Origin: Oligoflexia bacterium
GTDB taxonomy: Bacteria > Bdellovibrionota > UBA1018
Length of the DNA stretch: 46,549 nucleotides
Reading direction: 5' to 3'
Assembly (NCBI GenBank): GCA_903881565.1
Contig: CAIRTR010000025.1
Span: forward strand, 1 to 46,549
The first letter of the stretch is position 1, and every line of letters starts with the position of its first letter. The notes under the pieces are model-generated. The model worked only from the letters and a program-made list of their open reading frames with translations, ran no database searches and was not told the origin of the DNA. A program made the position numbers and the translations under genes. Below are positions 7,912 to 15,955 of the stretch, piece by piece.

Positions 7912-8213
7912 AAACCATCCGAATCGCAGAAGAGTTTAAAGAAGACCATATCTCCCGCATCGCCGGAGAGCGCCTTCGTGAAATGATCCTTTCAATATGG
8001 AGTTCGATAAATAGGCGCGATGAAAAAGTCGAACTGGATTTCGGCGGCCTTATTATCGCAAGCACTTCCTTCTTTGACGAAGGTATTGCAAAACTTGCCT
8101 TAAACGAATGGACACTCGAAGACTTTCAAAAGCGCATCACCATTACGAACCTCAACAAACGCGACTATGGTGTCCTAAAGCAAGTCTGCGAATACCGCGG
8201 ATGGTCCTTTTAA
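7908..8213 (+). CDS. STAS-like domain protein (DUF4325 family)
   Basis: A 101-residue protein whose core (LDFGGLIIASTSFFDEGIAK, then ITITNLNKRDYGVLKQV) matches the STAS-like DUF4325 pattern, related to anti-sigma-factor antagonists such as RsbV/SpoIIAA. The Ser/Thr cluster in ASTSFF is at the place where such antagonists are phosphorylated. The start was chosen at ATG 7908, which overlaps the HATPase stop (ATGA), with AGGAA just upstream. By analogy it is probably the substrate or binding partner of the HATPase. No sigma factor is visible in the window, so the output of the switch is unknown. Confidence 0.75.
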   Translation: MKTIRIAEEFKEDHISRIAGERLREMILSIWSSINRRDEKVELDFGGLIIASTSFFDEGIAKLALNEWTLEDFQKRITITNLNKRDYGVLKQVCEYRGWSF

Positions 8214-8276
8214 AGCTCGAATCTCAATCCCAGATAATACGAAGATCCATTCAGCGGGACCTCATCCTGTCGTTGC

Positions 8277-9278
8277 CTAAAATCCCCCGGTCATCGAAAA
8301 CCCAACGTAATCCGGAGTCGCCACTGGCGTGATTGAAGTGTTTCCAAAATGCAGCAAATTAGGCAAAAAATAGCCTGAAAAGAGTCCAACAGCCGCGCCG
8401 GCCAGGACGTCTGTGGCGTAGTGTTTGTCCGCGACAATTCGCAGAGCTCCGTCAGTGGTTGCAGCCGCCATTGCTGTGATGCACGCGATTTTATCGGGCC
8501 AGCCGCCGCCATAGATGGGAAGCTTGCGATGTTCGGCGCAAACAAGTCCCGCGCTTGCGAAGCTCATGGCCGTGTGGCCACTGATGAAACTTGCGTTGCG
8601 ATCAGCGGCGTCGCACCCGACGGCGTTTGGATTTGCCGCACATTCGCGTGCGTAGGGGCGCTCGCGACCGATCAGGTCTTTCGTGGTAAGCATGAGTGTG
8701 GCCGTGACGGCCATTGTTTCGGCATCGAGCATGAAGAGTTGCCAAGCGACGCCAGGGTTTTTGTCTCCGGCAAGAACGACGGCTCCTGTGTCGATGACGG
8801 GCATCGCGATCAATGCGTAAAGAATGATATTGCTCGCAGTGTTGGCGGCGTCGCGGCCCGATTGGGTAGTGGCGCGCAGTCCGTTTCGCACGCTTTCATC
8901 GAAAAGAATCCCGCCGGTCCAATGAGGCGAGCTCGGAGTGTTGATGGTTAAGTTGGCGGTGATTATGCCTGCGGCCATTGCGCCGGTGGCCGCATACTCG
9001 GCGACGCGAAAGCGGGGCCAGGCAGGATTCCACTGGAGACGGTGTTTGTCGGCTGTTGTATCAAGAGAAACGTCGAAGGTCTTTGTGCCCTTTCCATCGA
9101 GGTCGAAGGTGAGGGGGCCGCGATCATTGGAGGCCATCTCATTGTCAGAGACTTCGATCATGGTGGAGGGTTCGATTGCCTCGTCCGCTTTTGCGGATAA
9201 AATAAGAGGATTTCCGAGTCCTGCTATTAGGGAAAAAAGAAGTGCGCCTGAAACGGATTTAAGTGCGTAAGTCTGCAT
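8277..9278 (-). CDS. Exported PAP2-family phosphatase
   Basis: A 333-residue protein with an N-terminal signal peptide (residues 1-31, cut near AKA-DE). The C-terminal half carries the three PAP2 acid-phosphatase signatures: KX6RP (K200 to R207-P208), SGH (S233-H235) and RX5HX3D (R280, H286, D290). The enzyme would act in the periplasm or inner membrane on undecaprenyl pyrophosphate, phosphatidate or similar lipid phosphates; substrate not determinable. It is transcribed alone on the minus strand, convergent with the STAS-like gene. No Shine-Dalgarno is evident. A strong promoter ends 6 nt before the ATG. Confidence 0.92.
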   Translation of the reverse strand: MQTYALKSVSGALLFSLIAGLGNPLILSAKADEAIEPSTMIEVSDNEMASNDRGPLTFDLDGKGTKTFDVSLDTTADKHRLQWNPAWPRFRVAEYAATGAMAAGIITANLTINTPSSPHWTGGILFDESVRNGLRATTQSGRDAANTASNIILYALIAMPVIDTGAVVLAGDKNPGVAWQLFMLDAETMAVTATLMLTTKDLIGRERPYARECAANPNAVGCDAADRNASFISGHTAMSFASAGLVCAEHRKLPIYGGGWPDKIACITAMAAATTDGALRIVADKHYATDVLAGAAVGLFSGYFLPNLLHFGNTSITPVATPDYVGFSMTGGF

Positions 9279-9284
9279 TGGGGG

Positions 9285-9313
9285 CTTGTAATGCAGGTGA
9301 CGCTATGTGTCAA
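9285..9313 (-). promoter_or_regulatory. Promoter of PAP2 gene, leaderless geometry
   Basis: On the minus strand: consensus TTGACA (9313-9308), 17-nt spacer, TACAAG (9290-9285), then only 6 nt (CCCCCA) before the ATG at 9278. Transcription would start at or next to the start codon. Confidence 0.6.
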
Positions 9314-9327
9314 GATTTCTTTTCTAA

Positions 9328-9645
9328 TTACTCTTCGCTTGAGTCAGTATCGAGCGATTTAATAAGCACAACCTTGCCCATCTCATCAACCGCTGGGCCT
9401 AAGACGGCAGGGGAGCGATTGGGTTCAGAAGGTTTTTCGGCAACTTCTTGCAGGAAGCGTTTCAGCTCAAGGCGATTTTGTTCAGTCACTTCGATGTCGC
9501 TGTCAGCACCATCTCCACTATCGAAGGCGGGGAGGGCGGATTTGGGGTCTTTAAGCTCTTTAGGAGCTGAAAAAGGAGCGTTCATGGCTGCCTGTGAAAA
9601 CGTGGAGCTAAGAAGAACTAGGGAAAAAATGAGACTCGACTTCAT
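9328..9645 (-). CDS. Small exported protein of unknown function
   Basis: A 105-residue protein with a clear signal peptide (MKSSLIFSLVLLSSTFSQA, cleavage about residue 19). The mature part is acidic and low in hydrophobicity (FDSGDGADSDIEVTEQNR ... TDSSEE). No family recognised. It has its own promoter just upstream, with a GGGGG stretch as possible ribosome-binding site. Expected location is the periplasm. Confidence 0.7.
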   Translation of the reverse strand: MKSSLIFSLVLLSSTFSQAAMNAPFSAPKELKDPKSALPAFDSGDGADSDIEVTEQNRLELKRFLQEVAEKPSEPNRSPAVLGPAVDEMGKVVLIKSLDTDSSEE

Positions 9646-9666
9646 ACTTCAGGACCCCCGATAAAA

Positions 9667-9695
9667 AGCATAGCATCGGTTTTTAAATGATGCAA
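9667..9695 (-). promoter_or_regulatory. Promoter of the small exported protein gene
   Basis: Minus strand: TTGCAT (9695-9690), exactly 17 nt, TATGCT (9672-9667), followed by a 21-nt stretch containing GGGGG before the ATG at 9645. Unlike several other promoters in the window it leaves room for a leader and ribosome-binding site. Confidence 0.45.
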
Positions 9696-9763
9696 AGCCC
9701 CATTCTCGAAGGTTTTGGTCGATAAGATTCAACTGTCAACGGATTGACAGCTTATCCTGACGC

Positions 9764-9946
9764 CTACCCGGCTTTCTTCTTTAGTTTCGTGACTTCAGCG
9801 GCGAGCTTCATCCACTCGGCCAGAATCCTAGCCGCCTTTTCAGGCTTTAGGCTGGCGAGTTCCGCTGATTTCTTTCGCAAAATCTCGATCTCGAACTTGG
9901 CCGTTCGGGAGTCGACAGGATCAGATTTGATTTTGCGATAATTCAT
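9764..9946 (-). CDS. Small hypothetical protein, Lys/Glu/Ala-rich helix
   Basis: A 60-residue protein beginning MNYRKIKSDPVDSRTAKFEI and predicted mostly helical with many Lys, Glu and Ala residues. No family recognised. It lies 15 nt downstream of the next gene on the same strand. Its start codon is inside a perfect inverted repeat (9943-9967) that also contains the stop codon of the upstream gene, suggesting its translation depends on ribosomes arriving from that gene. Real but unproven. Confidence 0.5.
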   Translation of the reverse strand: MNYRKIKSDPVDSRTAKFEIEILRKKSAELASLKPEKAARILAEWMKLAAEVTKLKKKAG

Positions 9947-9967
9947 AACTGGGGGCCGAAGTTATGA
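9943..9967. repeat. Perfect inverted repeat spanning a stop and a start codon
   Basis: TCATAACT (9943-9950), a 9-nt loop, and AGTTATGA (9960-9967) are exact reverse complements. On the minus strand the stem includes the TAA of the 69-residue gene and the ATG of the 60-residue gene. In mRNA it could hide the second start codon until the first gene is translated. Confidence 0.5.
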
Positions 9968-10171
9968 GTTGCCGGTAACGTGATGGACGCGCTCTTGCTT
10001 CTTTGAGCGAGCCTCAGAGGCGTCGATTTCTTCTTGGGATACGGAACCCATGAAGATCTCGTCATCAATGAGCGAGAAGGCGTACCAGCGGCCTCCGAGC
10101 TTTTGATAAAGCACTTCGACTGTTTCGGAATTGGTGTTCTTATTATTTGCCTTGGAATTAGTTGTTTGCAT
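9962..10171 (-). CDS. Small hypothetical protein
   Basis: A 69-residue protein with an Asn/Lys/Thr-rich N-terminus followed by a compact core (VLYQKLGGRWYAFSLIDDEI). An excellent Shine-Dalgarno (AGGGAGGG) precedes the ATG, supporting that it is translated. The core has the alternating pattern of a small beta domain, but I do not recognise a family. It lies between the PilZ gene and the 60-residue gene, all on the minus strand. Confidence 0.65.
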   Translation of the reverse strand: MQTTNSKANNKNTNSETVEVLYQKLGGRWYAFSLIDDEIFMGSVSQEEIDASEARSKKQERVHHVTGNS

Positions 10172-10238
10172 TGTCTATCCCTCCCTGGATTGATCTGTAG
10201 ATTTTATCGGCACTCAAACGCATTACTTGAGGTCTTTT

Positions 10239-10724
10239 TTAAAGATAAAACACGGTCGCATCCCCTAGGTCCTTATGGGATTGCTCTGCGTAAAGTTTCA
10301 AAAATTTGACGAACTGCTGGTAGGCAGCATAAGACGCGGTCGTCTGATGCACGGAGCAGCCATAACGCACATAGCGTGCATTATTCTCAATCGCTGGCCT
10401 TGAATTTTGAATGGTGACGAACACCTCAAGATAAGTGTCTTGGCTGAAATACAGCCGAAGCGGTACGTTATCCGTTGTGGTGGGCCAAGGATTGGTTGTG
10501 TTGAAGGGAATCTGAAACGAGCAGCCTTCTTCGCTGATATCGCAGATTTCAACAGGTTGAATGACGCCGTTTCCAATGACGGAATAGACGTTTAAGAGAT
10601 GTTTGAAGAAAATGCGCTCTGTTTTCCTGCGCTTTTCTTCAAGTCGTTTGGTTCTGACTTCACCGAAATCGACTACTTGTTGTTGCTGTTCCGTGGCTTC
10701 TACTTTTTGGTTACCGTGCCCCAT
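10239..10724 (-). CDS. PilZ-domain protein (c-di-GMP effector)
   Basis: A 161-residue protein. A basic stretch (KRLEEKRRKTER, residues about 26-37) precedes a PilZ-type beta barrel with the DxSxxG signature (ICDISEEGCSF). The Arg motif is less regular than in its neighbour, so c-di-GMP binding is likely but weaker. GGAGGAA sits 8 nt before the ATG. It follows another PilZ gene on the same strand after a 91-nt gap, and a diguanylate cyclase lies at the left end of the window. The output could be motility or envelope regulation; no partner is evident. Confidence 0.78.
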   Translation of the reverse strand: MGHGNQKVEATEQQQQVVDFGEVRTKRLEEKRRKTERIFFKHLLNVYSVIGNGVIQPVEICDISEEGCSFQIPFNTTNPWPTTTDNVPLRLYFSQDTYLEVFVTIQNSRPAIENNARYVRYGCSVHQTTASYAAYQQFVKFLKLYAEQSHKDLGDATVFYL

Positions 10725-10815
10725 GGTTTGAGTTCCTCCAAGGGATGTATCGGAAGCAAGTTCAGGACCCTAAACGGAAAAGTTTTGCCTAGTCGCTTTT
10801 TCCGTTACTTCAGGG

Positions 10816-11226
10816 TCACTTTTCGATGCGGGCGACGTCAAGGATTCCGTCTAACATGTGGATAAAAGACAGAAAAGCTTGATACGTCTTCGAATCTTTG
10901 TCTGTGAACTCAGCCCCTAATTTTCTTCCTTCGGGGTGTTCCTCGACTCTCACGCACCGCACGGTTAAAGGCAAATAGAGCGACTGATTCAAGTAAAGTC
11001 GCAATTCGATTTCATCGCCGATTTTCACAGGAACAGTGCTGGTTGGCTCGCCTTCGATGTCGAAGTCAAAACCGATTCCAAGGTCGCTGATATCGCTCAC
11101 CTTGAGCTTGTAATCGCCTTTGCGAGGGACAACCACGAAAAGTGCAAAGGTGTCTAGAACGGGGCGTCTGCGCGTGCGGCGTCGTTCGACTCGAGTCCCT
11201 GGACCCTTATTTTCATGATCAGTCAT
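10816..11226 (-). CDS. PilZ-domain protein (c-di-GMP effector)
   Basis: A 136-residue PilZ protein with both halves of the c-di-GMP binding signature: the Arg-rich switch RRRTRRRP near residue 15-22 and DISDLGIGF (DxSxxG) about 25 residues later. The single-domain layout suggests an adaptor that binds c-di-GMP and contacts another protein. Its ATG overlaps the stop of the upstream GYF-domain membrane protein by 4 nt (11223-11226), so the two are coupled and possibly work together. Confidence 0.87.
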   Translation of the reverse strand: MTDHENKGPGTRVERRRTRRRPVLDTFALFVVVPRKGDYKLKVSDISDLGIGFDFDIEGEPTSTVPVKIGDEIELRLYLNQSLYLPLTVRCVRVEEHPEGRKLGAEFTDKDSKTYQAFLSFIHMLDGILDVARIEK

Positions 11227-12719
11227 AGTCCCTCTCTTTGCGGTAACCCGTTTGGGGTCGCTGGAAGCTTCTCGGCTTGTTCAATTTTTGCTTTCAAGGT
11301 GGCTAAAGCGGTCGAGCCACTTGCAGCGGCTTCGCCAAGCTGAATTTCAAATCCCTTGGGATCCACTGGCTCTGTAAAGTAACTGTGGTGAAAGCGGTGA
11401 ACCTTTTCTATCGCTTGCGCGACCTGTTGGGTGAGTTGATAAAGGGAGCCGTAGAAGGTGTCTTTTTCAATGGTTTCAGGCGTCCATTTCGAAAAGGTTT
11501 CCTCCATTTGGTGCATGATGCCGATCCAAACGGGGTGAAACTGGTTCCACGCTTTTCGTTGAGCGGGCGTGACCTTCCCTTTTTTCAGGGCGGCGAATTT
11601 ATCAAGAGTCTGGGTGAGCTGGCTTTCGAGGGTTAACGAGAATTGTTTGATCTCGCTGAGTTCGGTCGAAGCTTTTGCACGAATTTTTTCGTGAAATTCA
11701 TTGAGGCGCTCGGTGTAATTTATGTCTTTTGCGCCACCCAGGAAGAGGGTTTTCGTGAGCAGAACTTTCGCGTCTTGGCTTACCGAAATGCGATAGCTGC
11801 CACGGGGAATGGGTTTTCCATCCGGAAAGGTAACGGGGGCCGTTTTCCCGAGTTTCTTGCTGATCACTGCAGAACTCTTTGCTGAAAAAGACAACTGATT
11901 AAGAAGCGTATCGGGGATCCCATCAAAGGCTAATTCGAGTCTCGTATTTTCAGGAAGATTCGAGGCCACATGAAAGGCGGGTATCACCAGATCGGCACGC
12001 GAAAGAGCGATGGCGACTCGTGGGCCGTCGACTTCGAGTTTTGCTCGAGCGGCTGCTTTGAGCTCTTCGTATTCTTCGGGCGCGACATCAGGCAGGCGTG
12101 AGATTGGCGAAACCCATTTTGAAACTGCCGGATAGCGATCGGAAAGTTTCAACAGATAAGGTTGAAGTGTGTCGGTAATCGTATTGACGGCTGCCTCGAG
12201 GGCGGGCGATTTGCGGAGCGTTTCAAATTGTCCGGTATAATAGGCATAGCCTGATCCGCCCAAGATAATAAGTACGCCTAGAGTCCTGAAAATCGAGCGA
12301 AAAGGAAAGGGCTTCCTGGGCTTTACAACGGCCGTGGTGGGTTCGTTTTCTTGGGGCTCTTGCGGAAGTTGCCTTGGCGATTGGGCAGATTCAGGAGCGG
12401 CCATCAGCGGTTCCGGAATTGGGCTGAGTTCGATTGCCCCCGAAGGTTCAGAAACCAGTTCAATTGACGGTTCAAGTGTTGGACCTAGGGGAGGCGTGGG
12501 CACTAAGCTGATGACATTATCGGATTTGGGCTTCAAGATGGCTTGAAACGCCTCTACTTCGCTCATGAGCTTCCAATCACCCATGCCCTCGGCCCATACA
12601 AAGCTAGAGGGAGTCACCAAACCCAAATTGAGTTTAGACTGGATATCTTCGAGCGAGAAGGGACCCTCGTGATGGTCCCCAAGATAGACAAACCATTTTT
12701 TTTCTTTGAACCCGTCCAT
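11223..12719 (-). CDS. GYF-domain membrane protein of unknown function
   Basis: A 498-residue protein. Residues about 8-60 form a GYF_2-type domain (WFVYLGDHHEGPFSLEDIQ ... VWAEGMGDWKLMSE), a putative peptide-binding module. A Pro/Glu-rich linker follows (about 65-138), then one TM helix (about 145-163, LGVLIILGGSGYAYY) and a large periplasmic part with a beta-rich section and long helices. It is the first gene of a unit with two PilZ genes, so a c-di-GMP-linked envelope role is plausible but inferred. No clear Shine-Dalgarno precedes the ATG. Confidence 0.75.
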   Translation of the reverse strand: MDGFKEKKWFVYLGDHHEGPFSLEDIQSKLNLGLVTPSSFVWAEGMGDWKLMSEVEAFQAILKPKSDNVISLVPTPPLGPTLEPSIELVSEPSGAIELSPIPEPLMAAPESAQSPRQLPQEPQENEPTTAVVKPRKPFPFRSIFRTLGVLIILGGSGYAYYTGQFETLRKSPALEAAVNTITDTLQPYLLKLSDRYPAVSKWVSPISRLPDVAPEEYEELKAAARAKLEVDGPRVAIALSRADLVIPAFHVASNLPENTRLELAFDGIPDTLLNQLSFSAKSSAVISKKLGKTAPVTFPDGKPIPRGSYRISVSQDAKVLLTKTLFLGGAKDINYTERLNEFHEKIRAKASTELSEIKQFSLTLESQLTQTLDKFAALKKGKVTPAQRKAWNQFHPVWIGIMHQMEETFSKWTPETIEKDTFYGSLYQLTQQVAQAIEKVHRFHHSYFTEPVDPKGFEIQLGEAAASGSTALATLKAKIEQAEKLPATPNGLPQREGL

Positions 12720-12757
12720 AGGTGCCGTCCGTAGTTATGAGTGTAAAGGAAACAAAA

Positions 12758-14599
12758 CTATATCCCAAGCTTTTTATCGACTTCGGCCGACACTGTCGCG
12801 AGGAGGTTCTTTGCGCGGGCTAGGATTTCCACGCTCTGCGTGCGCTTGGTTTGACAGTAGGGCTCGTCTTTTATGCTTTTGAGGTTGATCAGCACGTTCC
12901 AGACTCCGCCTTGCACTCCCGTAAATCCGACTTGTACTCCGACGGCGCCATCGGTGAGTGAGTTGGGGTTGCCGAGTTCGACGCATTTTGAGGCAAGCTC
13001 CATGGCTCTGAAGCTAGCTTGCGCAGTCTGCCATGGAACTTCGATCGCAAGCTTGAGTCCTTCTTGCATCTTGGCCGTGCGCAGCGCTTTTTCCTCTGGG
13101 GTACTTTGCGGGAGGCGCCTTGCATCCATAAATGCCGAAAACGCGTTTGTGTCGTCATCGACCGCGCTGAGGAGTTCGTGTTTAAGTTTTTGGGCTTCGT
13201 CGGCAATCTCCTCGAGCTGGGGATCCTTTGTTTCTGTTCCCTCTTTCCCATGAGTGAGGTTGGCAACCATTGAAGCAAGTGCGGCGCAAAGTGCGCCTCC
13301 AAGTGCGGCAATCGATCCCCCGCCCGGAGCCGGGGACTCCCTGGACACTTCGTTGGTGAAGTCTGAGACTTTCATTTGAATCAGGGCTTGAGGCTTTGGT
13401 TCCGAATAACCCAAAACTTTTTTAGAAATATCAAAGGGGGCAACTTCGTTGAGACCGAGCGAAACGACTGCGGCGCTCAGAATATCCTGAGTCGGAATTC
13501 CCACGGATTTTCCCTGTTTTTCGAGATAAAATCTGCCCGACGCTAAAAGGGACTCCAGAGGAATCAATCCCACGACCTCACTGCCCGTGACTCGCAACCC
13601 ACGCTGGGCGGCCAGCTGCCTTGCTTCTTCAAAAACCAGATGTGGAGGGGTGAGGCTTGGACGCGTAAGATTAATCGAGATTTGTGCGCGTTTGTAGTCA
13701 TCGACATACCAGCCGATGGCCTTGCAGGCCTGAAAAATTCCAGGTTTGTAGGCATTTTTCCCCAAGACCTCTGGGAGCTCCACTTCGTTGGCTTCAAGAA
13801 GTTTGAGCAGGTCGTATCCGTGATCTGAGTTGCAGTGGGAGGCGGCCTCCTCTAACGATTTTGCAACATGATCGCACGAAGCACAGGGAAACTGGCCCTC
13901 GGCATAAACGAGCTTCTTGCCCTTAAAGTAAAATGGTTTCGTGTTTCCCGTGCGTCCCACGCGCCCTTTTTCGCGAAGCTCAAAAGCGATTTCGGTGGCG
14001 TGTTGTTTATCCGTCGAATTCAAGTTGATGTTGTAGGCGACCAAGAATTCGCGCGCGCCGATGACGGTGGCGCCGGCGCGCAAGTTGAGTTCAGAAGGGC
14101 CAAAATCGGGCTTCCACTGCGGTTCTTTTATTTTCCGGGCAAAGCCTTCGTATTCGCCTCTTCGAATATCCGCCAAGTTGCTGCGTTCAGGACGTGATGC
14201 AGCTTCTTCGTACAAATAGACGGGGATCTGTAACTCTTTCCCCACTCTTGCTCCCACCAGGCGCGCAATCTCCACGCACTCTTGCATACTCACACCTTCG
14301 ACAGGAACAAAGGGACAAACGTCCGTGGCTCCCATGCGTGGGTGAGCGCCCTTGTGCGAGCGCATGTCGATCACTTCGGCGGCTTTGGCGATGCCACGAA
14401 AGGCCGCTTCTGCGACGGCTTCAGGGGAGCCAATAAAAGTGACAACCGTCCGGTGAGTGTCTGAGCCGGGATCAACGCCCATGAGTTGAATTCCGTTTAC
14501 TGATTCAATGGCTGAAACGATCTCTTTAATTTTTGCAGGGTCCTTGCCTTCAGAGAAGTTCGGAACGCATTCAACAAGCCGACGGGTGTTTGTGCTCAT
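12758..14599 (-). CDS. ftcD: Bifunctional glutamate formimidoyltransferase / formimidoyl-THF cyclodeaminase
   Basis: Transfers the formimino group of formiminoglutamate (from histidine breakdown) to tetrahydrofolate, then releases ammonia to give methenyl-THF. The 613-residue protein has the formiminotransferase domain at the N-terminus (VECVPNFSEG start; catalytic H82 in RSHKGAHPR) and the cyclodeaminase domain from about 410 (ESPAPGGGSIAALGGALCA). Between the FT subdomains is an insert at about 213-290 with a C2H2-like pattern (C239, C242, H255, H260). The fused form is best known from animals but also occurs in some bacteria. It is transcribed alone. A hutD-like gene lies at 35264, but no other hut genes are in the window. 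Confidence 0.95.
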   Translation of the reverse strand: MSTNTRRLVECVPNFSEGKDPAKIKEIVSAIESVNGIQLMGVDPGSDTHRTVVTFIGSPEAVAEAAFRGIAKAAEVIDMRSHKGAHPRMGATDVCPFVPVEGVSMQECVEIARLVGARVGKELQIPVYLYEEAASRPERSNLADIRRGEYEGFARKIKEPQWKPDFGPSELNLRAGATVIGAREFLVAYNINLNSTDKQHATEIAFELREKGRVGRTGNTKPFYFKGKKLVYAEGQFPCASCDHVAKSLEEAASHCNSDHGYDLLKLLEANEVELPEVLGKNAYKPGIFQACKAIGWYVDDYKRAQISINLTRPSLTPPHLVFEEARQLAAQRGLRVTGSEVVGLIPLESLLASGRFYLEKQGKSVGIPTQDILSAAVVSLGLNEVAPFDISKKVLGYSEPKPQALIQMKVSDFTNEVSRESPAPGGGSIAALGGALCAALASMVANLTHGKEGTETKDPQLEEIADEAQKLKHELLSAVDDDTNAFSAFMDARRLPQSTPEEKALRTAKMQEGLKLAIEVPWQTAQASFRAMELASKCVELGNPNSLTDGAVGVQVGFTGVQGGVWNVLINLKSIKDEPYCQTKRTQSVEILARAKNLLATVSAEVDKKLGI

Positions 14600-14605
14600 C
14601 CACCC

Positions 14606-14635
14606 ACAATATTAAGGAATAGGCTCCGCGGTCAA
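14606..14635 (-). promoter_or_regulatory. Promoter of ftcD, short-leader geometry
   Basis: Minus strand: TTGACC (14635-14630), 18 nt, TATTGT (14611-14606), then GGGTGG and the ATG at 14599. The -10 is 6 nt from the start codon. GGGTGG could in principle act as a ribosome-binding site if transcription started further upstream. Confidence 0.45.
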
Positions 14636-15732
14636 TGACCTGTTTTATTAAAAACGGGGGGGCGGGAAGGATTCGCAATCTGTGTCTCACTCCGCAAGGC
14701 CTGCATGAGCTTGGCCTGATCGAGAAGGGTTTCGGCCGCCTTGCGCATCTTGATATTGAGGTCTGTCGTGGTGCGCGAGACGTCTTTGTAGGCGTGATAG
14801 GCGACATCTGCGTCCATGGCCCAGGGCTCAAGCTCCACTTCGACGCGTTGAAGCACAGTTGCGTTCTTCTCACTGATCTTGCGTAACGCTTGAGCAGTGC
14901 GATGAAGCTGGTTTGCCATGTTGTGTGAGGGGTTCTCCTGGGCGTCCTCATTCTTTAAGAGGTTATCAAGAGCCATTTTCTCAAGTTGAGTCGTGATTTT
15001 CTGGGTTTGCTGCAAGATGCGCCGACTTTCATGAATGGTCGCAAGCTCTGCGTGCACGCGCTTGCGCAAGGTAGCAATCGTGGAGTGGGAGTGTTTTGCA
15101 GAGTTTTCAAGCTCTTTGGTTTCGTTCACGAGGTCGCGGATTTGGTGTCCGAAGAGGGTCAGGACCTCTTTGAAACGAGGAATCCATTGGGCGACCTTCT
15201 CCCTGATGTCGGTTTCCTTCTGCGTTTTTTTCTGGGTTCCTCGGGCGCGGCTGAGCACGAAAAAGACTCCAAACAGGAGCCCAAAAAAACTGATTAACCA
15301 AAGGTCATTTGCGACTCGGCTTCGGGTACCCAAGAATCCAAGATAGCCTGCCTCAACGGTGACGAGAACCCCTGTTGCATCTTCGGGCGTGATCACACGC
15401 GAATACTCAAGCACTCCTGATTCTCGATCGAAGTGGTGGCGGTCCGTAACTTGCGCATTAAAGTCCGTCTGAACACGGCGAATGTTCAAGGGATGAGGTT
15501 GAGTGCCTTGCGTGAGAATTCCAACGGCCCACCCGACGGGATCGCGCTGAGAGCGCTCGCGGGCATTGAGCGCCAGACTCTCGACCTGGGTTGCAACTTG
15601 GCGTGCCAGCGTGAGACTCGTGCCGAGCCTTTGGTTGTTGGATCGAAAACTGTCGACACCAAACGTAAGCCCCGTGATGAGCAACGCAGTTCCAAGACAA
15701 GCGGCGATATGGATACGCTGAGAAAATTCCAT
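14632..15732 (-). CDS. Two-TM sensor-like protein with long coiled coil
   Basis: A 366-residue protein. One TM helix at about 8-26 (IHIAACLGTALLITGLTFGV), a periplasmic segment of about 115 residues, a second TM at about 143-161 (LWLISFFGLLFGVFFVLS), and a cytoplasmic tail of about 200 residues that is almost entirely helical with heptad-like repeats. The topology recalls methyl-accepting chemotaxis receptors, but the conserved hairpin-tip motif of MCPs is not visible and no HAMP domain is clear. It may be a degenerate receptor or a scaffold. The adjacent genes do not explain its role. Confidence 0.65.
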   Translation of the reverse strand: MEFSQRIHIAACLGTALLITGLTFGVDSFRSNNQRLGTSLTLARQVATQVESLALNARERSQRDPVGWAVGILTQGTQPHPLNIRRVQTDFNAQVTDRHHFDRESGVLEYSRVITPEDATGVLVTVEAGYLGFLGTRSRVANDLWLISFFGLLFGVFFVLSRARGTQKKTQKETDIREKVAQWIPRFKEVLTLFGHQIRDLVNETKELENSAKHSHSTIATLRKRVHAELATIHESRRILQQTQKITTQLEKMALDNLLKNEDAQENPSHNMANQLHRTAQALRKISEKNATVLQRVEVELEPWAMDADVAYHAYKDVSRTTTDLNIKMRKAAETLLDQAKLMQALRSETQIANPSRPPVFNKTGH

Positions 15733-15858
15733 TCCATAGATCCATCGGAGTTTGGGGGGTGGGGCTTGAAGAAAATGTGGAAATATATCCGGAAATCGGT
15801 CCTAACTTCCAGAATTCGGGCTTGATTCTGTAATCTGGGCTCGAAGAGTTGAGGTCCA

Positions 15859-15891
15859 CAATCGTGAGATCGTCAAAAAATCCACGGACTT
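15859..15891 (+). repeat. Left copy of a diverged 33-bp direct repeat
   Basis: Starts CAATCGTGAGATCGTCAA and ends CGGACTT; 25 of 33 positions match the segment at 16878-16910 in the same orientation, with an AAGAGT..TGA stretch upstream of both. The two copies bracket the pair of unknown genes at 15956-16736. Confidence 0.45.
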
Positions 15892-15955
15892 CTGTGGGGG
15901 CGCAAATAGGCATGAATACGATGGCCTTGGCATAGCGCTCGCACTCGTGCGTTAG

